From NCBI RefSeq assembly GCF_025146565.1, contig NZ_CP102258.1, forward strand, positions 930,001-994,000: a stretch of DNA of 64,000 nt. The letters run 5' to 3'. Position numbers and translations under genes: made by a program. The DNA is from Bacteroides eggerthii. Lineage in GTDB: Bacteria > Bacteroidota > Bacteroidia > Bacteroidales > Bacteroidaceae. This document shows positions 1-7,781 of the stretch, piece after piece. How positions within the stretch are numbered: the first letter of the stretch is position 1; every line of letters starts with the position of its first letter. Below the pieces are notes generated by a model. That model ran no database searches and was not told the origin of the DNA. It was given only the letters and a program-made list of their open reading frames with translations.

Positions 1-1593
1 AACTACACTATCTCAGGCGCCAGTAGAAACTCTACTTGGTATCAATGGGAAAACTTCGTCAACTATAACGATATCTTCGCCGGCAAACACGCTGTAGGTG
101 CCATGGCCGGTATGTCATATCGCCAAAGCGATTCAAATTATGTCAGCGCCAATGCTTCGGGTCCGGATATCCTTAAAGCTTATTCTCCCAACTTCATCTA
201 CCTCGATTGCGTAAATGCTAATGATAAAACAGTAAAGAACATCGGCGGCATACCGGGTACTTCTCGCGCACTCTCTTACTTCGGTCGTGTAACTTATAGC
301 TATGACAACCGCTATAGCGTTCAGGCTAACTTCCGTGCCGATGCCTTCGACTCTTCCAAACTTTCGAAAGACAACCGTTGGGGTAAGTTCTTCTCCGCAT
401 CTGCAGGCTGGACATTCTCAAACGAAAGCTTCTTCAAAGATAGAGTTAATCCAAGCATCATGTCATATGGTAAGATACGTGCATCTTGGGGACAGAATGG
501 TAACGTGAACGTATTGAAGAACTATGCATATATAGCTGGTATTAATACAAATGGACAATTCTATAACTATGGTTCAACAAGTGCCGTTACTTTAGGTTCA
601 ATGCCTAACGGTATTGCCAACCCTAACTTGACTTGGGAAACTTCAGAACAAATCGACTTGGGTGCTGACTTCCGTTTCTTAAACAACAGATTGACCGTTG
701 GTTTCGATTGGTACAAGAAAATTACTAAGGACTTGCTTGTAGATGCTCCCACTATGCCTGAATCAGGTGTTTCTACTATGACTGTAAACGCTGGTGAAGT
801 TGAAAACAGCGGTTTCGAAGTAGAACTTAGTTGGAAAGACCATATCGGTGACTTCAAATATGGAATATCTGCTAACATGGCAACACTTCACAACGAAGTG
901 ACTTACCTCGATCCATCTATCGAACGTATCGCTGGCGCAACTGTTGAAGGTGCATCTCCTGAAGCTGTTCGTTGTTACTTCGAAGAAGGCGAACCCGTAT
1001 GGTACATGCGCGGTTATAAGTATGCAGGCGTTGCTGCTGACGGTACTGCACAATACTACACCAAAGATGGTCAATTGACCAACGACCCACAAACTGAGGA
1101 CATGACTAACATAGGTTCTGGTCTTCCTACTTTGACTTACGGTATTACCTTGAATGCTGAATACAAGGGATTCGACTTCACTTTGTTCGGTACTGGTGCT
1201 GCCGGTAACGATATTTACTACGGTCTCTATCATACAGGCTACAACAACATAGCAGAAGATGTTTATAAAGACTTCAAGTCTGGCAAACTTCCTAATGCCT
1301 CTTCCGTAGCAGGTAGTGGTACATTCTGGCGTTCATCTGCCATGGTTTACAATGGCTCGTTCTTCAAGATCAAGCAAATTCAACTTGGTTACACATTGCC
1401 TAAGAGAATCACTAATAAAGCATTCATCGAAAACGCACGTGTTTACGTATCATTGGACGACTTCTTCACATTCACCAAGTATCCGGGTCTCGATCCTGAA
1501 ACTTGTACAAATGAATACAACTGTCCGGGTTTGGACAAGGGTGCATATCCTAACATGCGCAAGATGGTATTTGGCGTAAGTGTTACATTTTAA
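1..1593 (+). CDS. SusC/RagA family TonB-dependent outer-membrane receptor, C-terminal part (5' end outside window)
   Basis: This is the C-terminal part of a SusC-like TonB-dependent transporter, the outer-membrane barrel that imports glycans bound by its SusD partner. The frame is open from base 1, so the gene begins upstream of the window; the first internal ATG at 103 is not a start. About 530 residues are visible. They show alternating aromatic-rich beta strands of the barrel, the RASWGQNGNVN segment, VTFDWY-like strands (VGFDWYKK) and a terminal FGVSVTF strand ending in Phe, as expected for a BAM-inserted barrel. The plug domain and CarboxypepD-like N-terminus are not in view. It sits 21 bp before a SusD gene on the same strand, the classic SusCD arrangement. 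The family call is firm; the ligand is unknown, although the two GH43 genes downstream point to a plant polysaccharide. Confidence 0.93.
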   Translation, partial: NYTISGASRNSTWYQWENFVNYNDIFAGKHAVGAMAGMSYRQSDSNYVSANASGPDILKAYSPNFIYLDCVNANDKTVKNIGGIPGTSRALSYFGRVTYSYDNRYSVQANFRADAFDSSKLSKDNRWGKFFSASAGWTFSNESFFKDRVNPSIMSYGKIRASWGQNGNVNVLKNYAYIAGINTNGQFYNYGSTSAVTLGSMPNGIANPNLTWETSEQIDLGADFRFLNNRLTVGFDWYKKITKDLLVDAPTMPESGVSTMTVNAGEVENSGFEVELSWKDHIGDFKYGISANMATLHNEVTYLDPSIERIAGATVEGASPEAVRCYFEEGEPVWYMRGYKYAGVAADGTAQYYTKDGQLTNDPQTEDMTNIGSGLPTLTYGITLNAEYKGFDFTLFGTGAAGNDIYYGLYHTGYNNIAEDVYKDFKSGKLPNASSVAGSGTFWRSSAMVYNGSFFKIKQIQLGYTLPKRITNKAFIENARVYVSLDDFFTFTKYPGLDPETCTNEYNCPGLDKGAYPNMRKMVFGVSVTF

Positions 1594-1614
1594 TTTTAAT
1601 TAATCGAAAGAGAT

Positions 1615-3345
1615 ATGAAAAAAATATTTTTATCAATCGCTTTGCTTTCAAGTATGATGTTCACCGCGTGTGAAGACATGCTTGATGTGGAACAGAAAGC
1701 AACCAGCAATACAGCTAACTTCTACAAGACTGATGCGGATGCCGAATCCGCGCTGACAGCCATGTACGCTACTTATATCAATGAAATCGGTGGTACTGAA
1801 GGTATTTGGAATGCCTATATCATGGGGCTTAACTACTCTGCCGACGATGTGTTTGCAGCCGGTGGTGACATTAACGACCACGCAGATTTCCGTATCCTTA
1901 ATGAGTTCCGTTATGATGCCAGCTCTCTCCCTATCGGTAATCTTTATAATCACATTTATAAGGCAATCTATTCTGCCAACTTGATAATTCACTATTTTGG
2001 TGAAACAGCAGATACTCCTATTAAGAAACGAGCTGTTGCCGAAGCTAAGGTTATGCGTGCATGGGCACACATGTTGGCTGCACAGGTGTATTATCAACCT
2101 CCTTTGATTGACCACCTCATCACCGATGAAAAACCGGTTAATGCTGAGTCACAAAAGGCTATCTTTGACTGGTGCGTGAAAGAATGTGAAGACGCTCTTT
2201 TTGACTTGCCCGATCGTAATGGTAAGAATGATAAAGAAGGTGCTTGGGTTGTAACTAAAGGTTTCGCTCAATTCGTAGCCGGTAAGTCTGCTCTTTTTGC
2301 AGGTGACAATGCTAAGGTGATTAGCGTAATGAAGCCCCTTGTAGAGTCTGAAAACTACGACCTCGTTCCGGGTGAACGTTTCCGCGACTTGTTCCACGTA
2401 GAAGGTGATGGTTGTGAAGAAAAGATTTTCGAATTCAACTATATTACTAATACAGCGGCTGCAGGTGGTGCAGATGCTTGGAGAGTCGGTAATAATCGTG
2501 GCCGTTGGATGGTAGCTAACGTACTTAACTGGCGTGGTGATGATATTCAAGGTGGTGGTAAGAGTCCGCTTATTTGTTCAACCGGTGGTTGGGGTGGTGG
2601 CTCTATCAATCATGAGTTTGCTCACAAAATGCTGGCAAACGATGGTGACAGCTATCGTCGTAAAGCTACTTTCTTGACTTCCGATGAATTCTTTTACGAT
2701 GAAGAACTTTGCGGTTGGAAAAGCGATGCTACTTGCACTACTCGCGCACAAAAAGAAAAAGACCCGGAACGTGGTATTACCAATACTTATGGCTCATTCT
2801 CTCGTAGTGACGTGATGGAAGTGAAGATGATGATGCATCCTAACGATGCTGACTTATCTGTAGGTGACAACTGTAACAATACGAACCTCTGTATTGCTCG
2901 TTTGGGTGAAGCTTATCTGATTTATGCAGAAGCTTGTATCGCATCAAATCAACTTGGTGAAGCTAAGAAATATATCAACAAGATTCAAAATCGTGCAGGT
3001 TCAAAGACTGTATCTGAAACTGTTGACCTCAAAGTGCTTCAAGACGAAAAGCAATATGAACTTTGGTTCGAAGGCTGCCGTTGGTTCGATATCGTTCGTT
3101 GGGGTATTGCTAAGGAATGCTACGACAAGGTGCTTGATAACATCCCTTATCAAACTGACGAATATTGGACTTCCCCTGCAAATGCCAGAAAGCCTCACAA
3201 ACTTGTGTATGACGTACGTCACCCATTTGCCGAGGCTGGTATTACACTTAAATTTGTTGAGGGTAAGCACGAATACTGGCCACTCCCACAAAATATAATC
3301 GAAATCAACGACCAAATACATCAAGTACGCGGTTGGGCAAAATAA
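1615..3345 (+). CDS. SusD/RagB family glycan-binding lipoprotein
   Basis: This is a SusD-like surface lipoprotein that captures oligosaccharides and forms the lid of the SusC channel encoded just upstream. The 576-residue length is normal for the family. A lipoprotein signal peptide ends at FTAC (Cys19), followed by the usual Asp/Glu-rich stretch. TPR-type helices occupy the middle, where AKVMRAWAHM is a typical SusD helix, and the C-terminal half has the standard ARLGEAYLIYAEA and YELWFEGCRWFDIVRWG motifs. It starts 21 bp after the SusC stop and is surely co-transcribed with it. The next downstream DNA is a decayed IS element, so any further genes of this transcription unit have been interrupted or lost. 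The family is certain; the substrate is not readable. Confidence 0.95.
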   Translation: MKKIFLSIALLSSMMFTACEDMLDVEQKATSNTANFYKTDADAESALTAMYATYINEIGGTEGIWNAYIMGLNYSADDVFAAGGDINDHADFRILNEFRYDASSLPIGNLYNHIYKAIYSANLIIHYFGETADTPIKKRAVAEAKVMRAWAHMLAAQVYYQPPLIDHLITDEKPVNAESQKAIFDWCVKECEDALFDLPDRNGKNDKEGAWVVTKGFAQFVAGKSALFAGDNAKVISVMKPLVESENYDLVPGERFRDLFHVEGDGCEEKIFEFNYITNTAAAGGADAWRVGNNRGRWMVANVLNWRGDDIQGGGKSPLICSTGGWGGGSINHEFAHKMLANDGDSYRRKATFLTSDEFFYDEELCGWKSDATCTTRAQKEKDPERGITNTYGSFSRSDVMEVKMMMHPNDADLSVGDNCNNTNLCIARLGEAYLIYAEACIASNQLGEAKKYINKIQNRAGSKTVSETVDLKVLQDEKQYELWFEGCRWFDIVRWGIAKECYDKVLDNIPYQTDEYWTSPANARKPHKLVYDVRHPFAEAGITLKFVEGKHEYWPLPQNIIEINDQIHQVRGWAK

Positions 3346-3435
3346 TATTCATAATTTAATCAGAACGCTGAAGGGGCTGTGTCAAAATTGCACTGCCCCC
3401 CCCCAAAAAAAAAGTTAGACGTTAAAAAAATAACG

Positions 3436-4059
3436 TTATAAATTCTCTAAATAATGAGCTCGGTATTTTACCGGGCTCATTCCCTTAAGCCTCTAATTCT
3501 ATCATTATTATACCAATCAATATATGCCTCTAGTTCCTTCTTGAACTCTTTCATGGATTTAAATTCTTTGTTGTATAATAGTTCTGACTTCATAAGCCCA
3601 AAGAAGTTTTCCATAACAGAGTTATCCCGGCAATTTCCCTTTCGTGACACGCTTTGTACTATACCATGTTCGTTCGAGGCTTCTTGATAATTTTTATGTT
3701 GATATTGTCATCCTTGATCAGAATGCAATATGATTTGATTCTCTTTTGCTAATTTGTCGGTAATGGCAAACAGATCATTCAACATTTTGTTTATTTGCTC
3801 CAAATCCGCTCTGTCGGCTATATTATAATTTAGTATTTCTCCGTTAAATATATCTATTACAGGTGATAAGAAACTTTTCTGCTGACCGATTGAGATTTGC
3901 GACACATCTGTGGCAAGCTTAAGATAAGGGCAATCTTACCGACAGTTCCTTTATATGACCGATAACATGAAAATGAGTTATCAACTCAACCACGCTAACT
4001 CCGGCTTCATGAAGTCGGAGAATCTCTTGCTTTTCTTCTAATGTGTGATGCATTGACAT
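3436..4059 (-). pseudogene. IS3-family transposase relic (orfA start fused to DDE core, broken)
   Basis: Read on the minus strand, an orfA-like start (MSMHHTLEEKQEILRLHEAG, ATG at 4057-4059) runs for about 40 codons. It then jumps, after a large deletion, into the DDE integrase core. The core is recognisable from LATDVSQISIGQQKSFLSPV (first Asp), HSDQG (second Asp) and NSVMENFFGLMKSELLY (catalytic Glu). HSDQG is followed by a TGA where the family has Trp. Near the end, RIRGLRE runs into a TGA because two extra bases shift the frame out of KGMSPVKYRAHYLENL, which is still readable to the stop at 3436-3438. With the deletion, the nonsense codon and the frameshift, the enzyme cannot be functional. 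The plus-strand open frame at 3454-3687 is a shadow of this relic. Confidence 0.85.
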
Positions 4060-4064
4060 AAATA

Positions 4065-4098
4065 AACCCCAAAAGTTTTTTGTCTAACTTTTGGGGTT
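4065..4098 (-). repeat. 13-bp-stem hairpin just upstream of IS transposase start
   Basis: AACCCCAAAAGTT (4065-4077) pairs perfectly with AACTTTTGGGGTT (4086-4098) around an 8-nt loop. It sits a few bases upstream of the orfA ATG on the minus strand. Many insertion sequences carry such a structure to block translation from read-through transcripts, and that role is inferred here. Confidence 0.6.
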
Positions 4099-4139
4099 CA
4101 CTTTATTTTGACGCAACCTCCTCTAGGGCTATTGAAAAA

Positions 4140-5144
4140 CTATTTCGCTACTCCTTGCTTGGTCTGTATTACAGTCTGCATGGTACCGTCTGGATTATAC
4201 TTTAATTCATCCACACATACGCTGCGTCGTCCTATTGCTCCGGCATGACCATCAAGTGTTAACGTTGCATTGTGGTAGAACAGATACCACTTGCCTTGGA
4301 ATTCGGCAATTCCCGGATGGATTGTAAAACTGTTTTCTGCCATGCCGGTCAACTCCCCTTGTGGTGTCCATGGACCTTCCATGCCAGGAGCGGTGGCATA
4401 AGATATGGTTTCACGCCCTTGTCCGAATGATGCATATGTGAGGTAATACAAATTGCCATGTTTATGTAACCATGGACCTTCTACATAACGGGGCAGGTCT
4501 ACTACTTGGATATCCCCGTCAATTTCGGTGAGATTGGGCTTTAATTTGGCAAGGAAACAAGTCCCATTTCCCCAACAAAGCCATGCTTGTCCATTGTCAT
4601 CGATTAAGGCAGTAGGATCTATGTCATTCCACCAGCCACGTGGACCGTTGGAGGTCATATCATCGGTTACAAGAGGCTGGCCGATTGCGTCAGTAAAAGG
4701 TCCGGTGGGAGTATCTCCGACGGCTACACCGATTGCTTTGCTATTGTAGGGTTCACCGGCTTGTACAGTAGTATAGTAATAGAATTTGCCATTGTGCTCT
4801 ATAACTTGTGAGGCCCATGCTTCACCAATCCCCCATTTGAAGTCTGTGGGCTTCAATACAACACCATGATCAGTCCATGTTTGCATGTCCTGTGTAGAGT
4901 AACATAACCATTCGGTAATGTTGAATTCTTTGCCGCCATGAGCAGTGTCCTGACCTTCATAGAACTCGTCGTGCCCTACGTAAAGATAGAGAGTTCCGTC
5001 GTATACAAGCGGAGCCGGATCTGCTGTAAATTTGTCTTTAACTAAGGGGTTGCCTGTGTTTTGAAAAGTGGGTAATTGTGGGCGTTGTACACATCCTGCC
5101 AGCAGGACAATGGCACAAAAAATAAAAAGCAAATTCTTTTTCAT
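4140..5144 (-). CDS. GH43 family glycoside hydrolase, lipoprotein
   Basis: This is a secreted five-bladed beta-propeller glycosidase of family GH43, whose members act as arabinofuranosidases, xylosidases or arabinanases. The ATG at 5144 is preferred over the upstream ATG at 5168 because it begins a clean lipoprotein signal peptide ending in LLAGC (Cys18). The protein is 334 residues long. The three expected acidic residues are visible: the catalytic-base Asp42 in FTADPAP, the pKa-modulating Asp176 in NDIDPTALIDD, and the general-acid Glu222 in RYVEGPW. There is one catalytic domain and no obvious accessory module. It is on the strand opposite the SusCD pair and follows a second GH43 gene on its own strand, with a hairpin terminator between them, so it probably has its own promoter at 5206-5213. 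The exact bond specificity cannot be read. Confidence 0.92.
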   Translation of the reverse strand: MKKNLLFIFCAIVLLAGCVQRPQLPTFQNTGNPLVKDKFTADPAPLVYDGTLYLYVGHDEFYEGQDTAHGGKEFNITEWLCYSTQDMQTWTDHGVVLKPTDFKWGIGEAWASQVIEHNGKFYYYTTVQAGEPYNSKAIGVAVGDTPTGPFTDAIGQPLVTDDMTSNGPRGWWNDIDPTALIDDNGQAWLCWGNGTCFLAKLKPNLTEIDGDIQVVDLPRYVEGPWLHKHGNLYYLTYASFGQGRETISYATAPGMEGPWTPQGELTGMAENSFTIHPGIAEFQGKWYLFYHNATLTLDGHAGAIGRRSVCVDELKYNPDGTMQTVIQTKQGVAK

Positions 5145-5205
5145 ACGTAATATGTTATTAGATAGCATTAATTAATCAAGGTTGAGTAAGGCATGAACCT
5201 CAATA

Positions 5206-5213
5206 CAAAAATA
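5206..5213 (-). promoter_or_regulatory. TAnnTTTG promoter box for the GH43 lipoprotein gene
   Basis: TATTTTTG on the minus strand matches the Bacteroides -7 consensus TAnnTTTG. It lies about 60 bp upstream of the ATG at 5144 and just downstream of the terminator hairpin at 5279-5309. A -33 TTTG is not clear. Confidence 0.5.
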
Positions 5214-5278
5214 GGCCTGTAATGCATTTGTAGGCTTGTGCTTTTAGATATTCAGTTTATATTTTTAGATAAAAATAA

Positions 5279-5309
5279 GTCCTACATACTTTTCCCAAAG
5301 TAGTAGGAC
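5279..5309 (-). terminator. Rho-independent terminator after the larger GH43 gene
   Basis: On the minus strand GTCCTAC-T-ACTTT pairs with AAAGT-AT-GTAGGAC around a short GGGA-type loop and is followed by TTATTTTTAT. It lies about 80 bp after the stop of the upstream gene at 5389, which suggests that the two GH43 genes are separate transcription units. Confidence 0.75.
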
Positions 5310-5388
5310 CCGTTTCTAAGTATGACTAACTTATGTATAACTGATGATTTGTGTCTGTTTAAGTTTGTTATATTCGGTTTTGAAAGAA

Positions 5389-6717
5389 TTATTCAAAGCT
5401 GATCCAGTCTACTGCTACCGGGTTTTCTCCGGTCTGAGTTATAATCAGGTCTTGCATGCTTGTAGGTGCATTGGATACATTTGTACTGATTTCGGTCCAT
5501 TTCCCGGTTGGTTTTATGGGCAATTCGGCAATTGTCATTCCTTTTTCACCGGGAGTCCGCAGGGTTATTGCTCCGCCTTTTTCCGAGCGCACACGTGCTT
5601 TGAGCCGCTTTACGGGAGTGGTGCCGAAATCTACTTTATTATATGTCACCCATGTACCAGCTCTGTTGAATAAGGTCTGCCAGCCTTCAAATGTATTGGA
5701 AGGCTCCAGATAATCAATAGTCACTCCGTAGGGGCTTATGGTAGAATAGCGGTCAATCTGTATTTTGCTTCGTGCATCGGTTATTCCTACACCGCGCAGT
5801 GTCGGTTTGACTTTTTTGATAGTGCCGTCTGTATTGAAGAATAGCGAGTCGATACGCGCCGAACGGTTCTTGTCGAAATTGGGAGAATAGTCATTATGGT
5901 GATAGAAGAGATACCACTGCCCATTGTACTCTGTAATGGAGTGGTGGTTTGTCCAGCAGCCGGAAGGTGATTCATCCATAATTATTCCCGTAAAGGTGAA
6001 CGGACCCATTGGGCTGTCTGCCATGGCATACGCCAGAGTTTCAGTCTTGTCTTGCACCCAGGGGAAAGTGAGGTAATATTTATTATTGTGCTTGAAGGCA
6101 TACGGCCCTTCCTTAAATCCGTCAGGCAATCCTTGAATCTGCATGGGTTCTGAAGCGAGTTCTTTCATGTTCGGTTTCAATTTGGCAACTGAAATTCCGC
6201 GTCCGGACCAGTAAATATATGCTTCTCCATCTGTATCGATGAGGACGCAGGGGTCAATGCCGCCTACTCCTTTTATAGGTTCGGCTTCCGGAGTGAAAGG
6301 TCCTTCCGGACTGTCAGCGATGGCTACACCGATGCTGAATCCGCGTCTGCCTTCACCTTGGGGAGTACTGGGAAAATAGAAATAATATTTTCCGTCTTTG
6401 TACACACAGTCGGGCGCCCACATGGAGTAGGAGTCGGGCTGTACCCAGGGTACTTTGTTCTGAGTAAGGATTACACCATGGTCTGTCCAGTCGGTCAGGT
6501 TGGTCGAGGAAAATACATGGTAGTCTGCCATGCAGAACCATTCTTTCAAACGGTCAATAGGACTGGGTATGTCATGCGAAGGGTAAATATATACCTTGCC
6601 GTTGAACACTCGCGCCGTAGGGTCGGCGGTAAATTGGTCTCTGATGACCGGGTTCTGCGCCTGAAGGGTACTTGCAATAGTAATTGCCGCAGAGAATAAA
6701 AGGAAAAGTTTTCTCAT
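5389..6717 (-). CDS. GH43 family glycoside hydrolase with C-terminal CBM6-like module
   Basis: This is a secreted GH43 enzyme of 442 residues. A type I signal peptide (MRKLFLLFSAAITIASTLQA) would be cut after Ala20, leaving a soluble periplasmic protein. The propeller covers roughly residues 22-310, with catalytic Asp32 (FTADPTARVF), Asp155 (GGIDPCVLID) and Glu203 (FKEGPYAFK). MWAPDCVYKDGKYYFYFP is a typical first-blade signature. Residues 320-442 form a second beta-rich module (SKIQIDRYSTISPYG, GGAITLRTPGEKG, VDWISFE) that resembles a CBM6-type carbohydrate-binding domain, a fusion common in beta-xylosidases and arabinofuranosidases. With the neighbouring GH43 lipoprotein and the SusCD pair it suggests a xylan or arabinan side-chain locus. 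Substrate is inferred, family is firm. Confidence 0.92.
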   Translation of the reverse strand: MRKLFLLFSAAITIASTLQAQNPVIRDQFTADPTARVFNGKVYIYPSHDIPSPIDRLKEWFCMADYHVFSSTNLTDWTDHGVILTQNKVPWVQPDSYSMWAPDCVYKDGKYYFYFPSTPQGEGRRGFSIGVAIADSPEGPFTPEAEPIKGVGGIDPCVLIDTDGEAYIYWSGRGISVAKLKPNMKELASEPMQIQGLPDGFKEGPYAFKHNNKYYLTFPWVQDKTETLAYAMADSPMGPFTFTGIIMDESPSGCWTNHHSITEYNGQWYLFYHHNDYSPNFDKNRSARIDSLFFNTDGTIKKVKPTLRGVGITDARSKIQIDRYSTISPYGVTIDYLEPSNTFEGWQTLFNRAGTWVTYNKVDFGTTPVKRLKARVRSEKGGAITLRTPGEKGMTIAELPIKPTGKWTEISTNVSNAPTSMQDLIITQTGENPVAVDWISFE

Positions 6718-6749
6718 GATATTATAATGTGTTACATGTTATGATGTTA

Positions 6750-6757
6750 CAAATGTA
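6750..6757 (-). promoter_or_regulatory. TAnnTTTG promoter box for the larger GH43 gene
   Basis: TACATTTG on the minus strand lies 33 bp upstream of the ATG at 6717 and is flanked by GTTACA/TGTAAC half-sites. The rest of the 6718-6920 gap is AT-rich with no other feature I can support. Confidence 0.55.
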
Positions 6758-6920
6758 ACAAGTTCTTTCCTTTTTTCCTTATACTTTTAAATACACCTCT
6801 TGTGTTTTTAAGTAAAAAGTGCCCTATAACATAAAAAGACTTGTAATGAATAGAATACAGGGGTATTTGTGGAAATTATAAATCCCCCTTATCTACTTGA
6901 TAAGAGGGGAGAAGTCCTGT

Positions 6921-7457
6921 TTATATACTTTTACCCATTTCGTAGGCCTCTTGCATGGCAGGAGTTCCTTTGATTTCTCCAGTGTGCCATACTCCCAGTC
7001 CATACACTATTCCCTTAACCGTAGGATTCTCCAGACAGTCGAGGAATCCTTGGAAAGTATCGATTGTGCGTAACATCTTTTTCCGGTCGTCTTCGGCCGC
7101 GGTTACGATAAAGTAAAACTCTTTGTCTGCCATCTTTGTGTATTGGCTGCAACAACGGTCTATTAAGGTTTTCATCTGTGCCGACATGGTGTAGAAGTAA
7201 ACGGGTGTACTCATGACGATTACATCTGCGGCAAGCATCTTTCCGATTACTTCGGTTGCATCGTCTTTTTGAGGACAGGGCTTGCCATACAGACTACACA
7301 TGCTGCATCCTGTGCAGTAGTGAATGGCTTTATCACGAAGGAAAATTTTTTCTGCATTATTGCCAGCCTTGATCGCTCCGCGCAGGAATTCATCGCAGAG
7401 TGTATCGGAGTTACCGCCGCGACGCGGACTTGATGAGAGAATCAGTACTTTTTTCAT
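6921..7457 (-). CDS. Flavodoxin-fold NAD(P)H-dependent oxidoreductase (iron-sulfur flavoprotein-like)
   Basis: This is a 178-residue cytoplasmic flavoprotein of the NADPH-dependent FMN reductase superfamily. The N-terminus VLILSSSPRRGGNSDTLCDEF is the FMN-phosphate-binding loop. HYCTGCSMCSLYGKPCPQKDD carries four cysteines in the compact spacing seen in iron-sulfur flavoproteins, and STPVYFYTMSAQMKTLIDR is the isoalloxazine-contact loop. Such proteins reduce quinones, nitro compounds or metals, or act as minor electron carriers; the substrate is unknown. It is monocistronic with its own TACTTTTG box at 7484-7491. Whether a cluster is bound cannot be told, because the Cys motif is shorter than in the archaeal Isf proteins. 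Confidence 0.85.
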   Translation of the reverse strand: MKKVLILSSSPRRGGNSDTLCDEFLRGAIKAGNNAEKIFLRDKAIHYCTGCSMCSLYGKPCPQKDDATEVIGKMLAADVIVMSTPVYFYTMSAQMKTLIDRCCSQYTKMADKEFYFIVTAAEDDRKKMLRTIDTFQGFLDCLENPTVKGIVYGLGVWHTGEIKGTPAMQEAYEMGKSI

Positions 7458-7483
7458 GTTTGTTTCAATGTTTTTGTTTACTG

Positions 7484-7491
7484 CAAAAGTA
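7484..7491 (-). promoter_or_regulatory. TAnnTTTG promoter box for the flavoprotein gene
   Basis: TACTTTTG on the minus strand, 27 bp upstream of the ATG at 7457. The gap 7458-7781 contains this box and the glyS box at 7723-7730. The remaining 230 bp show no ORF or RNA that I can support. Confidence 0.55.
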
Positions 7492-7722
7492 GAAAGATTT
7501 TATCAAACGGTTTGTATCTGAATCTTCGGAAGTTGTATCTTTATTACGGTTTTTGCATATGTATGCTTGAAGAAAGTTGACTGTTCAGGATACCTTTCAA
7601 CTTGTATTTTCCTAAATATCGAATAACTCCTGTCATGCGATGGGAGGAGGAGGAATCAAAGGACGGAGGAAGAATAAGATAAATTAATATCCCCCGTTAC
7701 CCTACATATAAGATAAATCCCT

Positions 7723-7730
7723 ATCTTTGT
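7723..7730 (+). promoter_or_regulatory. TAnnTTTG promoter box for glycyl-tRNA synthetase
   Basis: TATCTTTG followed by TGGCGC, 52 bp before the ATG at 7782. This is a textbook Bacteroides -7 element with a short leader. I see no T-box-like structure. Confidence 0.65.
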
Positions 7731-7781
7731 GGCGCTTTTTATCTAAACAAAGATTTCAAATTAATTAAGATACAACAAAAA

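Larger units (their letters stand above)
3373..4121 (-). mobile_element. Degenerate IS3-family (IS150-like) insertion sequence
   Basis: This is a remnant of about 750 bp of an insertion sequence that would normally be 1.2-1.5 kb. The ends are inverted copies of one terminus: TGTGTCAAAATT from 3378 on the plus strand and TGCGTCAAAATA reading inwards from 4115 on the minus strand. Both are followed by AAAAGTTAGAC (about 3410-3420 and 4083-4093). The exact outer ends are uncertain by a few bases, and I found no convincing 3-4 bp target duplication. The transposase between them is deleted internally and carries nonsense and frameshift lesions. The element lies between a susD gene and two GH43 genes. 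Confidence 0.75.

Noticed and set aside
3454..3687. 77-codon plus-strand frame in the IS relic
   Set aside because: It is the complement of the DDE transposase remnant; the minus-strand reading shows clear catalytic motifs.
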